This document shows positions 52,188 through 57,798 of a DNA stretch of 64,000 nucleotides, piece after piece; positions within the stretch are counted from its first letter, which is position 1, and each line of letters starts with the position of its first letter. The notes below the pieces were generated by a model. It saw only the letters and a list, made by a program, of their open reading frames with translations, searched no databases and had not been told where the DNA came from. Both the position numbers and the translations under genes were made by a program. Source of the DNA: an uncultured Anaerococcus sp. (GTDB lineage: Bacteria > Bacillota > Clostridia > Tissierellales > Peptoniphilaceae); the NCBI GenBank assembly GCA_900551095.1, contig URUJ01000006.1, forward strand, positions 8,565 to 72,564, read 5' to 3'.

Positions 52188-52970
52188 ATGAGAAAAAACA
52201 ATTCAAATACGATTATTAATAATAAATTGATTGATGACTTAATAGAACGAGGAATCAAAGTCAATGATGATAAAGAATTAAGAAAAAGAAAAGCAGAGAA
52301 AGAAAAAGAATTAAATGCAGAAATCAGCAAGGCTATTAACTACAACAATAACAAAAGCAAGGTTGAAGCCTTTGCAAATATGCCAAAAGATTCTATTAAC
52401 TTGACTCTAAACTATGCTAGAAAGAATTGGGAATCACAAGAAATGCCAATGGTCAATAAGGCTATTTCAATAGTTTTGAACTTTGATACAACAGATAAGG
52501 GCTTATATATGTATAGCAAAAATTCAAGAACAGGCAAAACTGCCTTAATGGGTGCGACTGCTAGAGCTATATACAATCAAAACAATAAAACCATCTGGTT
52601 TGGTAGTGAAGAATTATTTCTTGCAATGGTCAAAGAAACATACAGAGATGATGCCGAACTAAAAGAGGAGCAAGTTATTAAATTTATAGCTAGCCATGAT
52701 GCTGTTTTCATCGATGAACTAGGACAGAATGACACCGATTGGTCAATAAAAACACTCAAAAGGCTACTAGATGCAATATTGAACAGCGGGGCAATGTTAT
52801 TTATAACCTCAAATTATAGCCTTGATGACTTAGGTCAGAAATTACTAATCAATCAAAATAAGCCAATGAGCAGAACAGTACAACAGGTACAGGCAAGAAT
52901 ATACGAATTAACAGAGATATTGCAATTTGGAGAAAAAAGCTATTTTAAAAGCAAAAAGCTAGTAGACTAA
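52188..52970 (+). CDS. DnaC/IstB-like ATPase (helicase loader)
   Basis: The product has 260 residues. A charged N-terminus (about 1-80) is followed by an AAA+ core: P-loop SKNSRTGKTALM (unusual, without the usual first glycine), Walker B AVFIDELGQ, and sensor 1 LFITSNYSLDDLG. It would load the host replicative helicase at the origin in the preceding gene, as lambda P or DnaC do. It lies 12 bp after the initiator. Confidence 0.85.
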   Translation: MRKNNSNTIINNKLIDDLIERGIKVNDDKELRKRKAEKEKELNAEISKAINYNNNKSKVEAFANMPKDSINLTLNYARKNWESQEMPMVNKAISIVLNFDTTDKGLYMYSKNSRTGKTALMGATARAIYNQNNKTIWFGSEELFLAMVKETYRDDAELKEEQVIKFIASHDAVFIDELGQNDTDWSIKTLKRLLDAILNSGAMLFITSNYSLDDLGQKLLINQNKPMSRTVQQVQARIYELTEILQFGEKSYFKSKKLVD

Positions 52971-52983
52971 AATCTACTAGCTT
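52956..52983. repeat. Perfect 11-bp inverted repeat at the end of the dnaC-like gene
   Basis: AAGCTAGTAGA (52956-52966) and TCTACTAGCTT (52973-52983) flank a 6-nt loop. On the minus strand it is followed by five Ts, so it could stop leftward transcription; in the plus direction it lacks a T tract and may protect the mRNA end. Confidence 0.6.
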
Positions 52984-53121
52984 AGCATAGTGAAAATTAA
53001 TATAAACAATATGAGGTATTAATATTATACCCTAATTATATTAAAATTCTTAAAATTTGATACCTATTCAAAGAGTAAATCATTTATTAATAAGGAATAC
53101 TTAACTAGGTATGTTAAATCT

Positions 53122-53141
53122 CTTAGAACGTAAAATAAGAG
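53122..53141 (+). repeat. Copy A of a repeated CTTARAAC...AAAATA..GAG motif
   Basis: CTTAGAACGTAAAATAAGAG; related copies are at 54090-54109 (CTTAAAACGCAAAATACGAG) and 56162-56180 (CTTAAAACTCAAAATAGAG). Each precedes a transcription unit of the element. Confidence 0.5.
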
Positions 53142-53174
53142 CTTAAAATAAAATCAAAGTGAGGTAATAAAAAT

Positions 53175-53387
53175 ATGGATACAAAACAACTTGAAGAAAT
53201 GGCAGACAAATTACAGAATGAAGCCTATAACCTATCTAAATCTATCGATGCTTTATTGTATAAGGTTATCCCAACCGATACAGATTCAGAAAACGACTAC
53301 ACCATAGGGCTTTTAAATGTGGTATCTAACCAGTCAAAATTGGTTACAGATATGGCCACAAACTTAAGCATGAGTTTTACAAAATAG
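53175..53387 (+). CDS. Small helical protein of unknown function
   Basis: The product has 70 residues, is acidic and wholly helical, with heptad-like spacing in LEEMADKLQNEAYNLSKSID and no membrane segment. GTGAGG lies ahead of the ATG. It sits between the replication module and the RinA-like gene. Not recognised. Confidence 0.55.
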   Translation: MDTKQLEEMADKLQNEAYNLSKSIDALLYKVIPTDTDSENDYTIGLLNVVSNQSKLVTDMATNLSMSFTK

Positions 53388-53420
53388 TTATATAGATTAA
53401 CACCCCCTATTCACTTATAA

Positions 53421-53443
53421 ACCATATCAAAATATGGTATGAT
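53421..53443 (+). promoter_or_regulatory. Inverted repeat overlapping a weak promoter
   Basis: ACCATAT-CAAA-ATATGGT (53421-53438) lies between a TTATAA and a TATGAT hexamer spaced 17 bp, upstream of the RinA-like gene. It is a plausible operator. Confidence 0.4.
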
Positions 53444-53663
53444 TAAATAAATTAATAAGGGGGCCAACTTTAATAACGGTATAAAAGACTTAATAAAGCT
53501 TAGAGATAGAAAAAGATGCGACACAGTAAAGGCAATTTTAGAAGCCTATGATATTAATTTAAGATTAATCGATGAATACCAAAAAGAGATTGAAGAAAAA
53601 AAGGAAAATATAAACTATTTAAGATCTAGCTTAAGTAATGCAAACGAGGTTAAAGGGTCGGGC

Positions 53664-53933
53664 ATGGCCAAAGATGATATTTTGATAAGAGATATTGACA
53701 AAATCACAGACCTAAAAAACGAGATAAAAATAATCAAAAAAGAGAATCAGCAAGTTAAAAATGCAATTAATAGCATAGATGACCCCATAGCTAAATTAAT
53801 CATAATGAGAATATGGGTAAAAAATATCGATTCAATGAGAAGTTTAGCAACCACCCTAAACTTATCCCATACAATGATTTGGAGAAAATCAGACACCGCC
53901 CTATTAAGCCTATACAAAAAACTTATTAAATAA
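53664..53933 (+). CDS. RinA/ArpU-like phage transcriptional regulator, start uncertain
   Basis: From ATG 53664 the product has 89 residues: a coiled coil (DLKNEIKIIKKENQQVKNAI) and a C-terminal sigma-region-4-like helix-turn-helix (NIDSMRSLATTLNLSHTMIW). The frame is open upstream to 53451 and encodes a protein-like stretch (IKDLIKLRDRKRCDTVKAIL, then LEAYDINLRLIDEYQKEIEE) typical of the family N-terminus, so the true protein is probably about 150 residues. No ATG, GTG or TTG occurs in that extension, although AAGGGGG is at 53457-53463. Late-gene activators of this type control phage packaging genes. Confidence 0.65.
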   Translation: MAKDDILIRDIDKITDLKNEIKIIKKENQQVKNAINSIDDPIAKLIIMRIWVKNIDSMRSLATTLNLSHTMIWRKSDTALLSLYKKLIK

Positions 53934-53946
53934 TTTTATTGATGCT

Positions 53947-53975
53947 AGCCCCAAGATGAAATTCTAGGGGCTTTT
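53947..53975 (+). terminator. Terminator after the RinA-like gene
   Basis: AGCCCC (53947-53952) pairs with GGGGCT (53967-53972), with an inner AGA/TCT, followed by a TTTT run. Confidence 0.75.
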
Positions 53976-54155
53976 ATAATGGGTTAATGTTACACATGAA
54001 TATATTAAAAATAATCAAAATTTATAGGGCAAGTTCAAACTAAACTTAATAAGCATATAATAAAATATATGCCTACAAAATTAAAGAGCCTTAAAACGCA
54101 AAATACGAGACTGATTGTTTGATAATTTTAAGAAAATCAAGATATATCAGAAAAC

Positions 54156-54512
54156 CTTAGCAAATCTAAGCATATTTGCTAACAAATGCTAACATATTAC
54201 TAACTTTTCATAACCTTATAAAACCTTAACAATTCTTAACATATTATCATAAAAAATAACGGAAAATATAGGACAAAAAACCTCACAAAACCTCACATAA
54301 AAACCTGACAAAACCTGACATATTTTTCAAATTGTTAGAGATTGTTAGTATAAAAATCTAAGATGATATAAAAATAACAAATACTTATCATAAAAATCGT
54401 TGGAAAATGTTGGTATAAAAGCCTATGTTGATAAAATACTAACAATTCTTAACATAAATCATAGACAGAAAACCTGTTAAGACCTGTTATAAAAAACCTA
54501 CAAAAACCTACA
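54156..54512. repeat. Array of paired 10-bp-offset repeats
   Basis: Eleven word pairs lie here and two more at 54730-54744 and 55144-55161. Each pair has the same 5-8-bp word at an exact 10-bp offset, usually followed by TA and an A/T run: for example TGCTAACA (54177, 54187), ACCTCACA (54280, 54290), ACCTGACA (54303, 54313), ATTGTTAG (54331, 54341), GTTGG (54399, 54409), ACCTGTTA (54472, 54482), ACCTACA (54496, 54506). The word differs between pairs but is kept within each. Read in a common orientation, most fit YTNACA. No gene is visible in 53976-54770. Confidence 0.8.
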
Positions 54513-54538
54513 TAATTTTCAGAAACATTTAAAATAAA

Positions 54539-54596
54539 CAAAGCACATGGCGCAACCCAAAGGAAAATCCTTTTAAGGGGTCACGTATGTGCTTTG
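54539..54596. repeat. Large stem-loop 1 upstream of the terminase-like gene
   Basis: CAAAGCACAT (54539-54548) and ATGTGCTTTG (54587-54596) form a perfect 10-bp outer stem. Inside, ACCC/GGGT and AAGGA/TCCTT pair further. It may be a DNA-level site (packaging or origin) or an RNA structure. Confidence 0.7.
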
Positions 54597-54642
54597 TTAT
54601 TAATAATAATGTACCTTAGAATTTAAAACGAACAAGAAAAAT

Positions 54643-54692
54643 AGAGATACTAACTCACTCCCCCACAAATGCGGAAGGTGGAAAGTATCTCT
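54643..54692. repeat. Large stem-loop 2 upstream of the terminase-like gene
   Basis: AGAGATACT (54643-54651) and AGTATCTCT (54684-54692) form a perfect 9-bp stem; inside, CCAC can pair with GTGG. It lies 78 bp before the next gene. Confidence 0.68.
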
Positions 54693-54770
54693 AATGATTA
54701 TTAATATACCATTTATTACTAAGAAAACCTAACATAACTTAACATAAAACATAGGAGATATTGAGCAATC

Positions 54771-55124
54771 ATGAGCAAAAGAGATTATAGGATAAGTCAA
54801 AAAAAGTACAACAAATCGGTTGAACTACTAATCGAGGGCAACATGTCATATACTGACATTGCTAAACAGGTAGGAATATCAAGAAATACTCTTAAGAGAA
54901 TAAGAGATGATGAAGATACAGCTAAACTTATTCAAAGTATGGCAAGTAATGACTTGAAGATAGCAGTATCTAAAGCAGGTAAGACCCTTATTGAATTACT
55001 AGATGCCGAAAGCGAGACAGTAAGGCTACAAAGTGCAAGGCATATATTAGAACTAGGCGGTATTCAAGTAAAAGACGACATGACAAGTCTAATTGATAAA
55101 GTAATCATCATTGATGATATTTAG
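54771..55124 (+). CDS. Small-terminase-like HTH protein
   Basis: The product has 117 residues. The N-terminal HTH (about 8-45, SVELLIEGNMSYTDIAKQVG, then ISRNTLKRIRDD) is followed by LIELLDAESETVRLQSARHILELGG, a segment I associate with phage small terminase subunits of Gram-positive phages and satellites. The best ribosome binding site, AGGAG, is 13 bp from the ATG, which is long, and a stop blocks any upstream extension. With no large terminase gene in the element it could redirect a helper phage's packaging. A plain HTH regulator is the alternative. Confidence 0.6.
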   Translation: MSKRDYRISQKKYNKSVELLIEGNMSYTDIAKQVGISRNTLKRIRDDEDTAKLIQSMASNDLKIAVSKAGKTLIELLDAESETVRLQSARHILELGGIQVKDDMTSLIDKVIIIDDI

Positions 55125-55361
55125 GATAAGGCCACGATCTTAAAATACTACAAAATACTACTTGTATTTCATTAATATTATTTGATAAGGTCAAGTTTAA
55201 TATTAGTATGTTTTTCTCAAAGTCTTATAAATACTAGGATTCTCTAGGAAATGAAGCACAAGAAAAGGGGTTGAAACTTGATAAAAATTGACCCCCTACC
55301 TCATTACTAATGACCCCGATAAATAACGGATTAACCTATTAATAAACTAGTAAGAATTTAC

Positions 55362-56074
55362 AAGGGTAGTCAGCACTAATGACACCCTTAATACGATCTA
55401 AGTTTAAGTTAGCTCGCATATTGGGATTTGAGCACATTATCGAGCTTTACTCTACAATATCGCCAATCGCTTGGCGATTAGGCAAATTTCCAAGCGTGTG
55501 GAAATATTAAATATAATTTTGTCGGTAGTACCGACACGGGGAGGTAATAGGGGTGAACGATTCGTTCGGCCAGCCACTAATACCAACACAAGGGTAATTG
55601 ATTTCGTGACTCCTACATTTATGACCTCATTATAAATGAGTGCATTAAATTTGGTTTATACTAATCTATGACAGTACAAAAAGTACTATCACAAGTTTAT
55701 ATTATCGGACACTATGGAGTCCTAAAAAAGGACATCATCAATCTATTAAAACATGGGGTAACAAAACGGTACCCCATACCCCACTAAGTCAAGATATATA
55801 TTATATGACCACTAACGTAGGACGCCCCGAAACAGGGCATCATCTCTTAATAATTAAAATAAGCTATAAGGGAGTCGCTAGTATCTACCCCCCTATTAAA
55901 TAAGTATAGGCTCAAGTACCAAAAAAGTAGTCGAGCCAATACCTAAATAACAAAATAAATGACGCCGTCCATAGTACTGACGGTGTCTATTTTTATAAAA
56001 AGATAAAGGCATGGGGTCGGTAGTACCGACGGCATCTATTAAAACATACCTGACGTATCAAATCACTACGTCAG
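55362..56074. other. Gene-free region with a dense chain of hairpins
   Basis: At least fourteen perfect or near-perfect inverted repeats follow one another: 55362-55389, 55411-55446, 55461-55476, 55486-55505, 55521-55535, 55555-55567, 55626-55640, 55673-55687, 55719-55733, 55753-55777, 55824-55838, 55904-55942, 55961-55987, 56016-56030, 56050-56074. Stems are 4-9 bp, all with different sequences except GTCGGTAGTACCGAC, present twice (55521, 56016). No open reading frame of note exists in 55125-56383. It may be a large structured RNA or a DNA structure; one stem (55961-55987) followed by TATTTTTAT may be a terminator. Confidence 0.7.
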
Positions 56075-56137
56075 CTATTAAGTTTTGAATAAAATAATAC
56101 AAGCTAACAGCAAAGATAAGAGATTTAGCCATATAAA

Positions 56138-56361
56138 TGTATACATAACTTTTTTCAAAGCCTTAAAACTCAAAATAGAGGGACGGAAAAAAATCAAACT
56201 TGATATGATTTACTGATAAGTTGGTTTTGTTGTATAATATACAAAAATGATGAACGTTGAAAATAAGCCAATTAATTTTCATAAAGGCTTAAATTATTGC
56301 ACAAAACTCTGATTTTGTGTAATGATTAACAGTTTTTTAGAATCAAAATGTATATATACAA
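56138..56361 (+). promoter_or_regulatory. Control region of the sigma-like gene with TGTATA palindromes
   Basis: Three palindromes share the half-site TGTATA: TGTATACA (56138-56145), TTGTATAATATACAA (56230-56244, containing a TATAAT -10 at 56233-56238) and TGTATATATACA (56350-56361). A long hairpin (about 56291-56330, core CACAAAA/TTTTGTG) lies between the promoter and the gene and could attenuate transcription. Confidence 0.55.
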
Positions 56362-56386
56362 CGATTATAAATATTAAGGATTAATG

Positions 56387-56995
56387 ATGAAAAGTTACAA
56401 AAGCAATGATGAATTATTTAAAGAATATAAAATCAATAGAGATTATAAACTTAGAAATCAAATTGCTTTAAATAATAAAAAGCTTATATACCCTATCATC
56501 AACAAGCTTTTTATAGTCGGCATAAATGATTATGAAGAATTAGAGCAAGAAGCATTCATCGCCCTACTCAAAGCAGTAGAAGACTTCAATCCCGATTTGG
56601 GATATCAATTTTCTACATACGCAAATAAGTGCTTATTAAAAATCTTAAGAGAAAAGCTCGACTATAACAAGGAGATCTCATTGAATCAACCTTTAAAAAC
56701 TAGCGATGATGAAAACATAGACTTAATTGATACATTGCTAGATGAATCAGTAGACATCAACCAAGAAGTTGAAGCAAAAATCCTTATAGAAAAAATAAAA
56801 GATATAGTAAGCGAAAAGGATTTTCAAGTATTAGAATTATTATATATTTATAACTTGCCTATGGTTAAAGTTGGCATGATGCTAGGCAAGAGCAAACAGG
56901 CTGTCCATAAGCAAAAAAATAGAGCGATTAAGATAATTTTTTCAAGAAAAGAATTTAATGCCTACATAGAAAAAAAGAGATTTATAAAACACTAA
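56387..56995 (+). CDS. Sigma-70-family RNA polymerase sigma factor carried by the element
   Basis: The product has 202 residues from ATG 56387 (AAGGA 6 bp ahead; the adjacent ATG 56384 is too close). Region 2 is clear: YEELEQEAFIALLKAVEDFN then GYQFSTYANKCLLKILRE. Region 4 HTH is VSEKDFQVLELLYIYNLPMV, then LGKSKQAVHKQKNRAI. It resembles short sporulation-type or phage-type sigma factors lacking regions 1 and 3. It sits next to attR. It may direct transcription of element promoters such as the CTTAAAAC motif; this is inference. Confidence 0.82.
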   Translation: MKSYKSNDELFKEYKINRDYKLRNQIALNNKKLIYPIINKLFIVGINDYEELEQEAFIALLKAVEDFNPDLGYQFSTYANKCLLKILREKLDYNKEISLNQPLKTSDDENIDLIDTLLDESVDINQEVEAKILIEKIKDIVSEKDFQVLELLYIYNLPMVKVGMMLGKSKQAVHKQKNRAIKIIFSRKEFNAYIEKKRFIKH

Positions 56996-57062
56996 TATTA
57001 AATGAATAATAAGAGATTTTGCCGAATATATTCATTCTTTAGAAAAAGCCTAAAAATTAATA

Positions 57063-57079
57063 TGTACTTTTTATGTACT
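57063..57079. repeat. Right integrase arm-type site pair
   Basis: TGTACTTTTTATGTACT, differing at one base from the left copy at 49188-49204, 39 bp inside the attR core. Confidence 0.65.
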
Positions 57080-57082
57080 CCT

Positions 57083-57112
57083 AAAAAAATAAACGTTGAA
57101 AAACCAACGCTT
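57083..57112 (-). terminator. Replacement tRNA-Leu terminator supplied by the element
   Basis: On the minus strand AAGCGTTG pairs with CAACGTTT (one G-U) around a short loop and is followed by seven Ts. The tRNA-proximal arm lies within the att repeat, the distal arm and T tract come from the element. Confidence 0.7.
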
Positions 57113-57139
57113 ATAGTGTATTTGGTGCCGGTGGTGGGA
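57104..57139. repeat. attR
   Basis: It matches attL (49048-49083) at 34 of 36 positions; positions 57118-57139 are identical and overlap the tRNA-Leu 3' end, so the tRNA is left intact. Confidence 0.88.
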
Positions 57140-57209
57140 CTCGAACCCACACGCCCCGGAGGACAACAGATTTTGAGTCTATCTCGTCTGCCAATTCCGA
57201 CACACCGGC
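57123..57209 (-). tRNA. tRNA-Leu (anticodon CAA), integration target
   Basis: An 87-nt class II tRNA with encoded CCA. Acceptor GCCGGTG/CACCGGC, anticodon loop CTCAAAA giving CAA, a long variable arm and GGTTCGAGTCC in the T-arm. Its 3' end forms attR. Confidence 0.95.
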
Positions 57210-57227
57210 ATAAATGCTTACCGATTT

Positions 57228-57256
57228 ATTATATCACAATTTATGCCCAATGTAAA
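57228..57256 (-). promoter_or_regulatory. Promoter of tRNA-Leu
   Basis: TTTACA (57256-57251), 17 bp, TATAAT (57233-57228) with an extended TGA before the -10, on the minus strand. The -35 lies inside the 3' end of the PAP2 gene. Confidence 0.75.
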
Positions 57257-57798
57257 TTATATTTTTCTTTTAGCTTTCTATATTTAGGAGATTCGTATAT
57301 TTTTATTGCCAAAAGTCCTATAATTATCCCAAAAACAGCTCCAGCTAGAACATCTGTAGGAAAATGCACGTAAAGGTAGAGCCTTGATAGAGCTATCAAT
57401 ACTGCTAAGACGTCAGTAAAAACAACAAGAGGTTTATTTTTATTTAACATAGTTACTATTGTTGCAAAGGAAAAGGCGTAGGATGTGTGACCTGATGGGA
57501 AGGAATTATCTGATAGTTTATGAACCAAAAGGTCAGTAAAGCTTGCCACTTCATATGGTCTTGGCCTGGCTACAAGATTTTTCACTAAGATATTTACTAA
57601 CAAAACATTTAAAATAAAGGCTAGTACCATTATTTTTCCTTGTTTTTTTAATTCTTTAGTCGATAGGAATATAAAGATAAAGGCTATCCAAATTAGCGAT
57701 AAATTGCCCGCAGATGAGATTGTAACCATGAACTTATCTAGCGGTGTATTTCTTATATTTTGAATTGCATTTAGTATATCAATTTCGATTTTTCCCAT
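57241..57798 (-). CDS. PAP2-family membrane phosphatase
   Basis: The product has 185 residues with five to six helices and the three PAP2 motifs: KNLVARPRP, PSGHTSYAF and SRLYLYVHFPTDVL. Such enzymes dephosphorylate undecaprenyl pyrophosphate or phosphatidic/phosphatidylglycerol phosphate at the outer membrane face. It overlaps the CapA-like gene by 1 bp and the two are probably co-transcribed. Confidence 0.9.
   Translation of the reverse strand: MGKIEIDILNAIQNIRNTPLDKFMVTISSAGNLSLIWIAFIFIFLSTKELKKQGKIMVLAFILNVLLVNILVKNLVARPRPYEVASFTDLLVHKLSDNSFPSGHTSYAFSFATIVTMLNKNKPLVVFTDVLAVLIALSRLYLYVHFPTDVLAGAVFGIIIGLLAIKIYESPKYRKLKEKYNLHWA

Larger units (their letters stand above)
49062..57139. mobile_element. 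Integrative element in tRNA-Leu(CAA), phage-satellite-like
   Basis: About 8.06 kb bounded by 22-bp identical att cores, one within the intact tRNA-Leu 3' end. Gene content from left: integrase and repressor (minus), then on plus strand two small DNA-binding proteins, replication initiator with internal iterons, DnaC-like ATPase, small helical protein, RinA-like protein, small-terminase-like protein, sigma-like factor. No structural, portal, large-terminase, lysis or conjugation genes are seen. The layout resembles phage-inducible chromosomal islands (int, divergent repressor switch, replication module, TerS). A decayed prophage is the alternative. Confidence 0.85.

Noticed and set aside
53439..53450. 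Start of the RinA-like protein at ATG 53439
   Set aside because: That ATG is in another frame and reaches a stop after three codons, so it cannot supply the missing start.
54375..54390. Additional pair in the 10-bp-offset array (ATAACA/TTATCA)
   Set aside because: The two words differ at too many positions to be counted with the thirteen clear pairs.
54156..54512. CRISPR array
   Set aside because: The repeated words are 5-8 bp at a 10-bp offset and differ from pair to pair; there is no 23-37-bp repeat, no uniform spacers and no cas genes.
55362..56074. Integron attC array
   Set aside because: Hairpins are short, unrelated to each other and contain no gene cassettes or conserved R/L box pairs; the integrase here is a phage-type enzyme adjoining tRNA attL.
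56248..56313. 21-codon leader peptide before the sigma-like gene
   Set aside because: There is no ribosome binding site before its ATG and the frame covers a hairpin arm; it is only weakly suggestive.
57002..57373. 123-codon plus-strand ORF across tRNA-Leu
   Set aside because: It is an artefact of reading antisense through the att site, tRNA and PAP2 gene; no ribosome binding site.
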